Shown here one piece after another: positions 8,630 to 18,220 of a stretch of 64,000 bases of DNA. How positions within the stretch are numbered: position 1 is the stretch's first letter; every line of letters starts with the position of its first letter. Origin of the DNA: Tardiphaga robiniae (lineage in GTDB: Bacteria > Pseudomonadota > Alphaproteobacteria > Rhizobiales > Xanthobacteraceae). The position numbers were made by a program, and so were the translations under genes. The stretch spans positions 144,456-208,455 of the forward strand of contig NZ_JABMCJ010000072.1 of assembly GCF_013359755.1 (NCBI RefSeq), in the 5' to 3' direction. Below the pieces are notes generated by a model. The model worked only from the letters and a program-made list of their open reading frames with translations, searched no databases and was not told the DNA's origin.

Positions 8630-10105
8630 TTATTTTTTCGCTGCAGATGGCTTCACACCGAGAATCTGCGCCATTTTCGCGATCAGGCGCGTCGCATCGG
8701 TGGGCTTGAGGCGGCCGTAGCCCAATACGAGGCCGGCATAGATCGGCGTCTCCAGATGGTTCTGCGATAGCGGCTGCACGTGGAGACCCGCTTGCTTCAA
8801 CAACCGTGCCGCCTCCACATCGCTCATCCGCGCCTTCAGGCGCTCGGTGAACAGAGCGACGAGATGAAGACCGGTTGCGCAGGGAGCGACGGTGAGATCA
8901 TCAGGCAAATACTGACGGATCGCATCCATCAGGGCCTTCTGCCGCTCCGCATAGACTTTTCGCATGCGGCGGAGATGGCGCAGCAGATGGCCCTCGCGCA
9001 TGAATTCGGCGAGCGCGCGCTGGCCGATGCCGGAACTGTGCACGTCGATACGCGCGCGGCCCTTGGTGAAGATCTCGACGAAGCGCTCCGGCGCGACGAT
9101 ATAGCCCAGGCGCAAGCTCGGCATCATGATCTTGGAGAAGGTGCCGAGATAGATCACGCGCTGCTCGCGGTCGAGCGACTTCAGCGACGCGATCATGCTG
9201 TCCTGATGTCGGAACTCGGAATTGTAGTCGTCCTCGACAATCCAGACATCGTTGCGATTGGCCCAGTCGAGCAATTCCAGCCGCCGCTCCAACCCCATGC
9301 TGACGCCGAGCGGATATTGATGCGACGGCGTCACCACGATCAGCTTCGCCTTCGGCGCGCGGCGAATGCCCTCGGTGACGCACAGCCCCTTGTCGTCCAC
9401 CGGTATCGGCACCAGTTTACCGCCCGCCGCTGTCAGCGACCACTGCGCCTCGACGAAGCCCGGTTCCTCCACCCAAACTTCGTCGCCATGATCGAGGATC
9501 ATGCGGCTGCACAGGTCGAGCGCGCTGGAAGTGCCCGAGGTCACGACGATCTGCTCAGGCGTGCAGACGAGACCACGTACCGCGCCGAGGAAATCCGCGA
9601 TCTCGCGCCGAAGCTCGGGAAGCCCGGCCGGGGACAAATCGAGGCATTCCTCCTTGTCGGGTTGCAGCGACGTCTGGCGCAGCAACCGAGCCCAGTCGCC
9701 GAACGGAAAGGTCGAGATATCGGGCGCACCGGGGCTGAAATCGGACGCCCAATTGGTCTCATAGGTGAAGCCAATCAGCGACTGCCAGCGCTGAGAGATG
9801 GGACCGGCGATACGAGAGGTATCCGCAGACACGTCCACCGGCGATGCCGCGTTGCGGCTCACTGCGGCGACCGAGACACCGCCGCGCGGCATCGATTCCA
9901 GATAGCCTTCGGCGTAGAGGATGTCCCAGGCACTCAACACCACCATGCGCGAGCAACCAAGCTCGCGCGCAATCTCCCGCGAACCGAGAAACTGGGTGCC
10001 CGCCGGCAGCGTCCCGTGCAGAATCCCGTCGCGCATCTGCGCCGCGATTTGCTGGGGCAATGCAACTGACGAAGCCCGGTCAAGACGGATGCCCGCCAGC
10101 GACAT
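8630..10105 (-). CDS. MocR-type regulator (GntR winged helix + aminotransferase domain)
   Basis: The 491-residue transcription factor has an N-terminal GntR helix-turn-helix (about 15-85) and a fold-type I aminotransferase-like domain (about 120-485). In the latter the PLP motifs EDDYNSEF and GTFSKIMMPSLRLGY retain the cofactor Lys. MocR/PdxR/GabR proteins sense PLP adducts of amino acids or amines. The start at 10103-10105 was chosen because AGAGGAGG lies just upstream; another in-frame ATG exists 30 bases earlier (10135) without such a site. It lies upstream of, and in the same direction as, the hyuAB operon. An aminotransferase-like sensor next to a transaminase pathway suggests it regulates that operon, though this is not shown by the sequence. 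Confidence 0.9.
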   Translation of the reverse strand: MSLAGIRLDRASSVALPQQIAAQMRDGILHGTLPAGTQFLGSREIARELGCSRMVVLSAWDILYAEGYLESMPRGGVSVAAVSRNAASPVDVSADTSRIAGPISQRWQSLIGFTYETNWASDFSPGAPDISTFPFGDWARLLRQTSLQPDKEECLDLSPAGLPELRREIADFLGAVRGLVCTPEQIVVTSGTSSALDLCSRMILDHGDEVWVEEPGFVEAQWSLTAAGGKLVPIPVDDKGLCVTEGIRRAPKAKLIVVTPSHQYPLGVSMGLERRLELLDWANRNDVWIVEDDYNSEFRHQDSMIASLKSLDREQRVIYLGTFSKIMMPSLRLGYIVAPERFVEIFTKGRARIDVHSSGIGQRALAEFMREGHLLRHLRRMRKVYAERQKALMDAIRQYLPDDLTVAPCATGLHLVALFTERLKARMSDVEAARLLKQAGLHVQPLSQNHLETPIYAGLVLGYGRLKPTDATRLIAKMAQILGVKPSAAKK

Positions 10106-10341
10106 CCGCCTCCTCTGGCCAGTGGAATTCTGCATGCGAAACGGGGCCCGGACAAACGATCAAGATGAATGCGACCGAACACGTAGCAGCACGGAAGGCT
10201 GGACGTCCACATCGCCCGTACAACCCCGATGGCCGAGCTCGCCAGGCGCCCTGCACACGGGTTGAGATCGGAGCCAAGACGCTTCCAGCCGCTAAAATCT
10301 CGATCGCAAAGCGGACAAGCCAACCATTGCTGATTCCGAAG

Positions 10342-11448
10342 TCAGAAACTCTGGGTAGTCCAAGAGACGAGCTCTTTGGCAAGGCTTGAGAAAGCGGAGT
10401 CGAAAGCCCGAACGGTTCCTGGTGCATCCAGCTTTTCGATCCTCTGGCTCTGGCGAAATATCCGTGAAGCCATGACCTTTCCATCCTTATCCAGAATCTT
10501 TGTAGACAACTCAATTTCTGCCGCAGGTGTTTCATCAGGCCCAACGTCAAATCGTCTGACATCGATCAAAAGCTGATAATCGGGCTGAACGCCGTCCAGC
10601 GGCCGCGTGGGTGCATGTGTTACGTCGTAGTTTTCGAAACTCTCCAAGATCTTCGCCTGGATGAGCTTGGGGATGCTGTCTGCCCACTGCGCATCGGGGA
10701 AGGCCGCCGTGTCCTTGGGCTGCGAAAACAAGAATCGTTGCGTCTGCAAAAGGACGACAGCTGTTGGCTCGGGTATCGCGAACTGCCCCTTAAGTATTTT
10801 GGTTGGTGCCGGGAAATCAACAGCAGCGCGAAGATTATAGGTCACCTTAGATACCGGAGAAGCGCCGCCGCCCGTCATTCGCTCCAGACCGCTGACAATT
10901 CCGTCGAGCTTTCCAGTGTTGCGAGCGAGTCCTTCTGAGAACACTTGAAGATTGGCGATCGTGCTTTTGAGCGGCGCGGCATTGTCCGCCAGAACGCCGT
11001 CGACCCGCCCAAGGGCATCGCGTGCCGCTTGTGTCATACTGCGGCCAGCGCCGGGTTCGGCTACCAGCATCGTCACGGGAGCGGAATTCGTCAACAATTT
11101 ACCTCCCTCCAATGCGATTACCGGCACCCCCGTCAGTCCCTGGAAGTCCAATCCCACCTTTGTGTCACGGCGAACGGGAGTGGTGTTCACAACCGAGATG
11201 CTTGCATTGACGCGACTGGGGCTATCGGCCGCCAAATCGAGACGCGTCACCTCCCCTACGCGAATGCCGTTAAAGAGCACCGCGGCGCCCACCAGCAGAC
11301 CCGGCACAGAGCCGTCGAACTGAATCTGATAGGTAGTCCGCGGACCTGAATTTCCGGTGCTATGCAGCCAGAATATAAAGCCGAATACCGCAGCGATAGC
11401 TGCGAGAACGAATGCGCCGACGATGACGAAAGGAGCGCGCGTTTCCAT
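10342..11448 (-). CDS. MCE/MlaD protein fused to a PqiC-like auxiliary domain
   Basis: This 368-residue envelope protein has one N-terminal transmembrane helix (about 8-28) and an MCE domain (about 38-115, with GLLVGAAVLFNGIRVGEV). A helical stretch follows, then a C-terminal domain (about 205-368) resembling ABC-type transport auxiliary lipoproteins of the PqiC/DUF330 family, with YNLRAAVDFP early and DYQLLIDVRRFDV later. MlaD-type proteins form hexameric lipid channels; PqiC-type proteins are usually separate outer-membrane lipoproteins. Here they are one chain, and no lipobox Cys is present. The start codon lies 1 base after the ATPase stop, as in a coupled operon. The likely role is phospholipid movement between the membranes. 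Confidence 0.85.
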   Translation of the reverse strand: METRAPFVIVGAFVLAAIAAVFGFIFWLHSTGNSGPRTTYQIQFDGSVPGLLVGAAVLFNGIRVGEVTRLDLAADSPSRVNASISVVNTTPVRRDTKVGLDFQGLTGVPVIALEGGKLLTNSAPVTMLVAEPGAGRSMTQAARDALGRVDGVLADNAAPLKSTIANLQVFSEGLARNTGKLDGIVSGLERMTGGGASPVSKVTYNLRAAVDFPAPTKILKGQFAIPEPTAVVLLQTQRFLFSQPKDTAAFPDAQWADSIPKLIQAKILESFENYDVTHAPTRPLDGVQPDYQLLIDVRRFDVGPDETPAAEIELSTKILDKDGKVMASRIFRQSQRIEKLDAPGTVRAFDSAFSSLAKELVSWTTQSF

Positions 11449-11449
11449 A

Positions 11450-12229
11450 TCAAATCGCCTTTGGTTGGAGCATGAGGGAGCGCTTGCCGTGGAAATAAGC
11501 CTTAACCCATGGATGCTCGGATCGAAGCAGCTCGCTCATCGGTCCGATCGTGACGATTTTTCCATCAGCCAGGGCGGCAACGCGATCACAAACGGTATTC
11601 AGACTGGCGAGATCGTGCGTGACCATGAAGACCGTGAGTCCCAGCGTCTTCTGCAACGTCTTGATCAGCGTATCGAAATCGCCAGCTGCGATAGGATCGA
11701 GGCCGGAAGTCGGTTCATCGAGAAAGACGATGGCCGGATCCAGCGCCAATGCGCGTGCAAGCGCGACTCGCTTTGTCATGCCGCCGGAAAGTTCCGACGG
11801 AAACTTGGCACCGTCTTCCGGCGCGAGACCCACCATTTCCAGCTTGGCACTCGCAATCTCGGTCATGAGCTCGTCCGAGAGCGTTGCATTCTCGCGAAGT
11901 GGAAACTCGACGTTCTGCAATGCCGTAAGTGACGAGAACAGTGCCCCCTGCTGAAACAACACTCCCCATTTTGCAGCGACATCCCTTGTCCGGCGCCCGG
12001 GCGTCAGACCGATATCGCTCCCCATGACCTCGATCTTTCCGCTATTCCGCTCAATCAAACCAATCACGGTCCGCATCAGCACCGATTTCCCGCCACCGGA
12101 GGCACCGACCAGCCCCAGGATTTCGCCGCGCCGAACATCGAGTGAAAGACGATCGATGACGATATGGCGACCGAAACCGACAACTAGGTCCTCAACATGA
12201 ATGGCAAGATGTGTATCTGTCTCCTGCAT
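11450..12229 (-). CDS. MlaF-like ABC transporter ATP-binding protein
   Basis: This 259-residue ATPase has Walker A GASGGGKS (about 42-49), a Q-loop in VLFQQGALFSSLT, signature LSGGM and Walker B with FLDEPTSGLDP. The FQQGALFSSLT segment and the LSGGMTKRVALARA signature are typical of MlaF/Ttg2A lipid transporter ATPases. It lies between the permease (2 bases upstream) and the MCE protein (1 base downstream). The three form one complex at the inner membrane that moves lipids to or from the MCE channel. Confidence 0.92.
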   Translation of the reverse strand: MQETDTHLAIHVEDLVVGFGRHIVIDRLSLDVRRGEILGLVGASGGGKSVLMRTVIGLIERNSGKIEVMGSDIGLTPGRRTRDVAAKWGVLFQQGALFSSLTALQNVEFPLRENATLSDELMTEIASAKLEMVGLAPEDGAKFPSELSGGMTKRVALARALALDPAIVFLDEPTSGLDPIAAGDFDTLIKTLQKTLGLTVFMVTHDLASLNTVCDRVAALADGKIVTIGPMSELLRSEHPWVKAYFHGKRSLMLQPKAI

Positions 12230-12231
12230 CG

Positions 12232-13365
12232 CTACATTCCTATCGATGCGAAGAACACGGCGAATAGTCCGTCGAGAACGATGACGAGAAAGATCGATTT
12301 GACGACGGATGTCGTTGTTTGTTTGCCTAGGGATTCAGCGCTCCCTTTTACGCGGAGCCCCTCACTACATGCGACGATCCCGATCACCAGCGCCATGAAT
12401 GGTGCCTTGATGATACCCACTTCGAAATGCGTCACCGAAATCGCCTCATGTAACCGGGCTATGAATGTTACCGGCGACATTCTCCCATAAAACCATGCGA
12501 CGAGGCCTCCCCCGTAAAGCGCCGCGACCGCCCCCACGAAGGCTAGGATCGGCAACGCGACGATCAACGCGACGACGCGAGGCAGGATCAGCACATCGAC
12601 CGGATCAAGACCCATCGTCGATAGAGCATCAATCTCCTCGCGCATCTTCATGGAGCCCAGTTCAGCGGTGTAGGCGCTCCCGGATCTTCCGGCGACCATG
12701 ATTGCAACGATCAAAACCCCGAGTTCACGCAACACCAGGATCCCGACCATATCGACTACATATGCCTCCGCGCCGAACTTGCGGAAGTGGAAGATACCCT
12801 GCTGTGCGATGATGGCACCGATCAGAAATGTGATCAGGACCACGATCGGGAGCGCCTGCCAGCCAACCCGATAGATCTGGTACACCAGCGATGTCAGCCG
12901 AAACGATCTCGGGCGGCGAAGCACACCGACAGCGGCCAGGCAAATCGCGCCGAGCATTTGAAGGAAAGCCGACAGATCCAGAACTGCAGCCAGCGCCGCC
13001 CGACCCAGCATTTCCAATCTGTCGGCGATGGAGTTACGCTCTGTGGGATCCGGATTACGTCGTCGATTGACCTGTCTCAATTCCTCGATCAGATCGATAT
13101 AGTCTTCTGCAGCTCCCACAATGTGCGCGCGTTGGCCGCCGCTGGCCAAATGTCGCGATAATCGCTCGATCAGCCAAGCGCCCAACATGTCGAGCTCCCG
13201 GACGCCGGACATGTTCACGGTTACCGACCGTGCCCGCGCGAGCTGCGGCGCTATGCTGGCAGATAGTTGCTCCAGAGTTGCCGCATTGACGACGGTCCAA
13301 CTTCCTGTCGGGCGTAATTCGAGCTCATCGCCACTGGCGCTGGCTATCAGCAAAGGTGCACTCAC
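12232..13365 (-). CDS. MlaE-type permease with N-terminal STAS domain
   Basis: The 377-residue protein has a cytoplasmic STAS-like domain (about 1-100, with VTVNMSGVRELDMLGAWLI) followed by a MlaE permease domain of five or six membrane helices (about 130-377). Within it are the conserved VDMVGILVLRELGVLIVAIMV-like region and the ELGSMKMREEIDALSTMGLDP loop. In E. coli the STAS protein MlaB is separate and stabilises MlaF; here it is fused to the permease, a known arrangement in several proteobacteria. It is the first gene of the three-gene lipid transport operon. Its promoter probably lies in the 438-base gap shared with the divergent phosphoketolase group. Confidence 0.9.
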   Translation of the reverse strand: MSAPLLIASASGDELELRPTGSWTVVNAATLEQLSASIAPQLARARSVTVNMSGVRELDMLGAWLIERLSRHLASGGQRAHIVGAAEDYIDLIEELRQVNRRRNPDPTERNSIADRLEMLGRAALAAVLDLSAFLQMLGAICLAAVGVLRRPRSFRLTSLVYQIYRVGWQALPIVVLITFLIGAIIAQQGIFHFRKFGAEAYVVDMVGILVLRELGVLIVAIMVAGRSGSAYTAELGSMKMREEIDALSTMGLDPVDVLILPRVVALIVALPILAFVGAVAALYGGGLVAWFYGRMSPVTFIARLHEAISVTHFEVGIIKAPFMALVIGIVACSEGLRVKGSAESLGKQTTTSVVKSIFLVIVLDGLFAVFFASIGM

Positions 13366-13803
13366 GACGATCTCCTGCGCTTATGCCAAAATAGGCCAGT
13401 GGAGGCGCCATCGAGCATCGTCAGCAGGACGACACGCGGGTTGAAGTGGAGGCTACATGTTGGGTGACACGGATCGCCCTCAAATCATACAACGAAGTTC
13501 CTTCAGCCTGATCACCGGAACGAAACTCCGTTTATCGTCGGCCTGTAACTTATCTTCGGAACTTACGCCGCTCTGGCGGTTTGGATGAAGTGAACTAGAT
13601 CATCACGCGCGTTCTGGTCTTTTTCCATTAGATCGTTTCTGACGTGACGGCTGTTTGACGTATGTCAAACGGCCGCTCGCCGTTTGCCGTACTGTTCTGC
13701 GACGATATTCTGCAACAGCAAGCATGTACCTGGCTTCTGCAGAGGATAACACAGCTGCAAGAGCAAGTTAGACGCGAAAGCAAATCGCAAACAAGGAAAC
13801 AGG
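13366..13803. other. Divergent intergenic region, mla-like operon / phosphoketolase group
   Basis: No gene is seen in this 438-base space. It must carry promoters for the minus-strand lipid transport operon and the plus-strand phosphoketolase group. The only strong signal is the FixK/FNR-type box at 13655-13668. A typical activator spacing would put the -10 region near 13690 and leave a leader of about 100 bases before the first start codon. Confidence 0.6.
13655..13668 (+). promoter_or_regulatory. FixK/FNR-type binding box
   Basis: The sequence TTGACGTATGTCAA is a perfect palindrome that fits the FNR/FixK consensus TTGA-N6-TCAA. It lies 136 bases upstream of the start of the eRF1-like gene, in a gene-free region. 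CRP/FNR-family regulators bound here would activate the plus-strand genes under low oxygen. In bradyrhizobia FixK2 uses such boxes. The consensus match is direct; which protein binds is inferred. Confidence 0.75.
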
Positions 13804-14202
13804 ATGCATCATTATCATGCGGTCGTTTGGATCGACCATCGCGAAGCGAAGATATTCCATGTCGGCCTCACCGGGACAGATCAACTCGATCTTCATCCGA
13901 CGTTCGAGACACGCCACATTCATCACAAGGCCAACGAAATCGGAAGCGGTCATGTCCACGAAGACAAGGGGCTGATGAAAGATGTGGCGGGCGCGGTGAG
14001 TGATGCCGGTGAGATTCTGATCATTGGTCCGGCGCAGGCGAAAACCGAACTGGCGACCTATCTGCGAGAGCATACGCATATCGGCAGCCGCATTGTCGGC
14101 GTCGAGGCCGTTGACCATCCCACCGATGGCCAAATCGTCGCTTACGCAAAGAAACACTTCAAGATCGGCACATTGCGCGGCGACGCGCCCGCAAGCCGCT
14201 GA
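13804..14202 (+). CDS. Translational machinery (eRF1/Pelota domain 3-like) protein
   Basis: This 132-residue protein starts [17 protein letters not shown] and contains the segment [18 protein letters not shown], then [19 protein letters not shown] residues (here [15 protein letters not shown]). This is the core pattern of the bacterial eRF1-domain-3/host-attachment superfamily. Members annotated as translational machinery proteins are thought to bind ribosomes or RNA under stress, but their biochemistry is poorly known. It is the first gene behind the FixK/FNR-type box and precedes phosphoketolase by 77 bases, so it may share low-oxygen control. It is rich in His, notably RHIHHKANE. The family call is from remembered motif pattern; function remains open. 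Confidence 0.75.
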   Translation: MHHYHAVVWIDHREAKIFHVGLTGTDQLDLHPTFETRHIHHKANEIGSGHVHEDKGLMKDVAGAVSDAGEILIIGPAQAKTELATYLREHTHIGSRIVGVEAVDHPTDGQIVAYAKKHFKIGTLRGDAPASR

Positions 14203-14279
14203 AATTTACGGCAAAGCTATTGCGAATATTGGCGGCAAATATTTTGCCGCTGCGCGGCGACTGGATCAAGGTGCAGCAT

Positions 14280-16682
14280 ATGCCACGTTATGGAGAAGCT
14301 TTCCTCAGTACCGGCGAGGTGCAATTGATTGATCGCTATTGGCGCGCCGCAAATTACCTGTCGGTGGGTCAGATATATCTGCTCGACAACGCCCTGCTGC
14401 GCGAGCCGTTGCGCAAGGACCACATCAAGCCCCGGCTGCTCGGCCATTGGGGAACCACGCCTGGGCTAAACTTCATCTACGCGCACCTGAATCGCGTTAT
14501 TCGAGCCCACGACCTCGACATGATCTATATCTGCGGCCCCGGCCATGGCGGCCCGGGGATGGTAGCAAATACATATCTGGAGGGTACCTATAGCGAGGTC
14601 TATCCGGACATTACCCAGGACGAAGACGGACTGCAGAAACTGTTTCGACAGTTCTCGTTTCCGGGCGGCATTCCCAGTCATGCGGCTCCGGAAACTCCCG
14701 GTTCCATCCATGAAGGCGGCGAACTCGGCTATGCGCTGATACACGCCTATGGCGCAGCCTTCGACAATCCCGACCTGATCGTCACCTGTGTCGTCGGAGA
14801 CGGAGAAGCGGAGACAGGCCCCCTCGCCGCGTCATGGCACTCCAACAAGTTCTTGAGCCCGAAGCATGACGGCGCGGTACTGCCCATTCTTCATCTCAAC
14901 GGTTACAAAATTGCCAGTCCCACCGTGATGGGACGGATGAGCGACGACGAAATACGCCATCTGTTTCATGGCTACGGTCATGAACCGATGTTCGTCGAGG
15001 GCAGCGATCCCGCCATGATGCACCCGTTGATGGCACACACGCTTGAGCGCGCGATCGACAGGATTCGTGCGATCCAGGCTTCCGCTCGTGACGGTCGCGC
15101 AACGGTGGATCGGCCGAAATGGCCCATGATCGTCATGCGCAGTCCAAAGGGCTGGACCGGCCCCAAGGAAGTCGACGGCTTGAAGGTCGAAGGTTTCTGG
15201 CGCGCTCACCAGGTACCGATTGTCAATCCGCGCGGCAATCCCGAACATCTCAGTCTGCTCGAAGAATGGATGCGCAGCTACCGGATCGACGATCTGTTCG
15301 ACAAAGCCGGCCGGCTGCTACCTGAGTTGCAGGCTCTGGCGCCGCAGGGGCGCCGGCGCATGGGAGCGAATCCTCATGCCAACGGCGGTTTGCTGAAGCG
15401 CGAGCTGAAGCTGCCCGACTTCCGCGACTACGCCATCGATGTTCCCCATCCCGGCGGGACCGAAGGCGAAGCGACCCGCGTGATGGGGCAATTCCTGCGC
15501 GACGTCATCAAGCTGAACGCAGCTGCGCGCAACTTTCGCATCATGGGTCCAGACGAGACAGCATCCAACAGGCTCGACGCGGTATTCGACGTGACCGAGC
15601 GCGTCTGGATGGAAGGAATCGAGCCGTATGATGTCCACCTCGCCCAGGACGGCCGGGTGATGGAAGTGCTCAGCGAGCATCTTTGCCAGGGCTGGCTGGA
15701 AGGCTATCTGCTGACCGGCCGCCACGGACTGCTGTCCTGTTATGAGGCCTTCATCCACATCGTTGATTCAATGTTCAATCAGCACGCCAAATGGCTGAAA
15801 GTTTCCCGGGCGCTACCCTGGCGACACCCCGTTGCCTCTCTCAACTATCTTCTGACATCCCATGTCTGGCGCCAGGACCACAACGGCTTCAGTCATCAGG
15901 ATCCGGGCTTTGTCGACCTGGTTGCCAACAAGAAGGCCGATATCGTCCGGATCTACTTCCCGCCCGACGCAAACACCCTGCTCTGGATCGCCGATCACGT
16001 GCTTCGGACGTATGACCGCATCAACGTCATCGTTGCCGGCAAGCAGCCGTCGCCGCAATGGCTCGGCATCGAGGAAGCTGCGACTCATTGCGATGCCGGA
16101 ATCGGTATCTGGCCATGGGCTGGCACCGAAGACACAGGCAGCGAACCGGATGTCGTGATGGCCTGTTGTGGCGACGTGCCTACCCTGGAAACCATGGCCG
16201 CGGTGGACCTATTGCGGCAGGCCGTACCCGACTTGAAGATCCGTGTCGTCAACATCGTTGATTTGATGACGTTGCAACCCAAGACGCAGCACCCGCACGG
16301 ACTGGATGACCGGGACTTTGATGGCATGTTCACCCGGGACAAGCCCGTGATCTTCGCCTTTCACGGTTATCCCAACCTGATCCACCGCCTGACCTATAGC
16401 CGCGCCAACCATGCCGGCATGCATGTGCACGGCTTCGAGGAAGAAGGGACGACGACCACACCGTTCGACATGGTGGTACTGAACCGGCTCGACCGCTTCC
16501 ATCTCGCCATCGATGTCATCGAACGCGTTCCTCGCCTCGGCATCACAGCAGCGGCGATCAAGCAGCAGTTTCGCGACAAGCTGCTGGAGCACACAACTTA
16601 TGTGCGCGCCCATGGCGAAGACATGCCGCAGATTCGCGATTGGAGCTGGCCAGACCGCTTCCCCAAGCACACCGCCGACTGA
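14280..16682 (+). CDS. xfp: Phosphoketolase (xylulose-5-P/fructose-6-P)
   Basis: The 800-residue ThDP enzyme cleaves xylulose 5-phosphate or fructose 6-phosphate with phosphate to acetyl phosphate plus an aldose phosphate. Clear family motifs are [13 protein letters not shown] (53-65), [10 protein letters not shown] (84-93), SFPGGIPSH and the ThDP motif [11 protein letters not shown] (173-183). The ATG at 14280 was chosen: it follows AAGGTG by six bases and gives the family's usual beginning. An in-frame TTG at 14220 would add 20 residues unlike other phosphoketolases. It precedes acetate kinase by only 9 bases, so acetyl phosphate can be turned to acetate and ATP. A FixK/FNR-type box upstream of the group suggests use under low oxygen. 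Confidence 0.95.
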   Translation: MPRYGEAFLSTGEVQLIDRYWRAANYLSVGQIYLLDNALLREPLRKDHIKPRLLGHWGTTPGLNFIYAHLNRVIRAHDLDMIYICGPGHGGPGMVANTYLEGTYSEVYPDITQDEDGLQKLFRQFSFPGGIPSHAAPETPGSIHEGGELGYALIHAYGAAFDNPDLIVTCVVGDGEAETGPLAASWHSNKFLSPKHDGAVLPILHLNGYKIASPTVMGRMSDDEIRHLFHGYGHEPMFVEGSDPAMMHPLMAHTLERAIDRIRAIQASARDGRATVDRPKWPMIVMRSPKGWTGPKEVDGLKVEGFWRAHQVPIVNPRGNPEHLSLLEEWMRSYRIDDLFDKAGRLLPELQALAPQGRRRMGANPHANGGLLKRELKLPDFRDYAIDVPHPGGTEGEATRVMGQFLRDVIKLNAAARNFRIMGPDETASNRLDAVFDVTERVWMEGIEPYDVHLAQDGRVMEVLSEHLCQGWLEGYLLTGRHGLLSCYEAFIHIVDSMFNQHAKWLKVSRALPWRHPVASLNYLLTSHVWRQDHNGFSHQDPGFVDLVANKKADIVRIYFPPDANTLLWIADHVLRTYDRINVIVAGKQPSPQWLGIEEAATHCDAGIGIWPWAGTEDTGSEPDVVMACCGDVPTLETMAAVDLLRQAVPDLKIRVVNIVDLMTLQPKTQHPHGLDDRDFDGMFTRDKPVIFAFHGYPNLIHRLTYSRANHAGMHVHGFEEEGTTTTPFDMVVLNRLDRFHLAIDVIERVPRLGITAAAIKQQFRDKLLEHTTYVRAHGEDMPQIRDWSWPDRFPKHTAD

Positions 16683-16691
16683 GGACAAGCG

Positions 16692-17891
16692 ATGCCTGAT
16701 GCCGTCCTTGTCGTGAATTCCGGCTCCTCAAGCATTAAGCTTGCGCTATTCGATATCGTATCAGATGGAGAGCCGAGATTGCTCTGCCGGGGGAGTCTGG
16801 ACGAGCACGACGCCGAGCCGCGCCTGACGATCAGGGAGACCGACGGGGCCATTCTCTATGATCGGCATCGCAAGGTCGCGGACGGCCACGGAGAAGAACT
16901 GCTGCTTGATGCGTTGAATTGGGTCGATGGCTATCTTGCCAGTGACGATCTGGTTGCAGTTGGTCATCGCGTTGTCCATGGCGGATTGGCCTTCGCAGCG
17001 CCGGTTCGATTGACGGGATCGATAGTCAATGAGCTTGAAAAACTGACACCGATAGCGCCACTGCATCAGCCACGCTGTCTATCGCCGATACGTGCGATCA
17101 TGACCGAAAGGCCGGAACTGCCCCAAATCGCCTGCTTCGACACGGCGTTCCACCACTCACTTCCCGCCTCCGCCACCCGCTTTGCCATTCCACGCCAGCT
17201 CCATGACGCCGGCATCCGCCGCTATGGATTTCACGGCCTATCATTCGAGTTCATTGCCGGACGATTCCTGGAACTCTCACCATCTTGCGCCGAGAAACGA
17301 TGCGTTGTCGCGCATCTGGGTAGCGGCGCCAGCCTATGCGCCATGCGTGGAGGCGCCAGTATCGACACCACGATGGGCTTCACACCGCTCGACGGCCTGG
17401 TGATGGCTACCCGCTGCGGCGCCATTGATCCCGGCGTGCTCCTCTATCTGCAGCAAGAGCGCGGAATGTCGGCAACCGACCTCGAAAATCTGCTCTATCG
17501 AGAATCCGGGCTACTTGGAGTGTCGGGACTATCAGGCGACATGCGAGCACTGCTTGCCAGCAAAGACCCGCATGCCTCCGACGCCATCGATCTGTTCGTG
17601 ACGTCCATCGCCAGAGAAACAGCGATGATGGTCAATAGCCTTGGTGGCATGGAGTGCCTGATCTTCACAGGGGGGATTGGAGAGCACGCACAGGAAATTC
17701 GACGGCGCGTTTGCGAGCGGATGAGCTGGCTTGGCTTAACCGTCGATGCAGACGCAAACGATGCAGGATCCGCGTGCATCAGCACTTGGGATAGCAGTGT
17801 TGAAATACGGATCATTCCGACGAACGAGGAATTGGTCATCGCGCGTTATTGCGTAAGGAACCTAGCTGATAGCATCTCCGATCCAGCCTAG
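16692..17891 (+). CDS. ackA: Acetate kinase
   Basis: This 399-residue ASKHA-family kinase converts acetyl phosphate and ADP to acetate and ATP, or the reverse. It shows the N-terminal VLVVNSGSSSIKLALFD, VGHRVVHGG, HLGSGASLCAMRGG, DTTMGFTPLDGLVMATRCG and the C-terminal FTGGIGEHAQEIR, all hallmarks of AckA. It follows phosphoketolase by 9 bases; together they form a two-step ATP-yielding branch from pentose phosphates. No phosphotransacetylase gene is next to it, so the fate of the acetate depends on genes elsewhere. The start ATG has GAGGACAAGCG upstream. Confidence 0.96.
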   Translation: MPDAVLVVNSGSSSIKLALFDIVSDGEPRLLCRGSLDEHDAEPRLTIRETDGAILYDRHRKVADGHGEELLLDALNWVDGYLASDDLVAVGHRVVHGGLAFAAPVRLTGSIVNELEKLTPIAPLHQPRCLSPIRAIMTERPELPQIACFDTAFHHSLPASATRFAIPRQLHDAGIRRYGFHGLSFEFIAGRFLELSPSCAEKRCVVAHLGSGASLCAMRGGASIDTTMGFTPLDGLVMATRCGAIDPGVLLYLQQERGMSATDLENLLYRESGLLGVSGLSGDMRALLASKDPHASDAIDLFVTSIARETAMMVNSLGGMECLIFTGGIGEHAQEIRRRVCERMSWLGLTVDADANDAGSACISTWDSSVEIRIIPTNEELVIARYCVRNLADSISDPA

Positions 17892-17970
17892 GAGATCCAC
17901 CGTCTGCTTCAAACTACCGAGAGACATTCGACGGGCTACCCATCTGCACCATATAACCAACGAGGCCCCC

Positions 17971-18195
17971 ATGATAAATCTTGAAACATACGCACATGGC
18001 ATCAGGGAAGCTCTGGACGAATGCCACGAGCACATGTCGCCTATGGAAGCTGGCGAACTGCAGATCGGCAAGCGCGCCAACGGTGCCGATTGGCAGGACA
18101 TAACGGCCGAGACAATCGATCGGCACAAGAAGATGATCACCACTTACGAAGGTATTTTGAAGGTGCTCTCTGCCAAGCTGCAGGGCAGTTTTTAA
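17971..18195 (+). CDS. Small hypothetical protein (74 aa)
   Basis: This is a soluble 74-residue protein with no signal peptide or membrane segment, rich in charged residues (IREALDECHEHMSPMEAGEL, then TAETIDRHKKMITTYEGIL). It looks mostly helical. I do not recognise a family. The ATG at 17971 is preceded by GAGG seven to ten bases upstream (AACGAGGCCCCC). It lies 79 bases after ackA and 25 before the acetyltransferase gene, in the same direction, so it probably belongs to the same low-oxygen transcription unit. Confidence 0.65.
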   Translation: MINLETYAHGIREALDECHEHMSPMEAGELQIGKRANGADWQDITAETIDRHKKMITTYEGILKVLSAKLQGSF

Positions 18196-18220
18196 TGCAG
18201 GATCGAGCCACGAGCCACAC

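Noticed and set aside
14220..14279. TTG at 14220 as the phosphoketolase start
   Set aside because: It would add 20 residues not seen in the family; the ATG at 14280 has a fair ribosome-binding site and the usual N-terminus.
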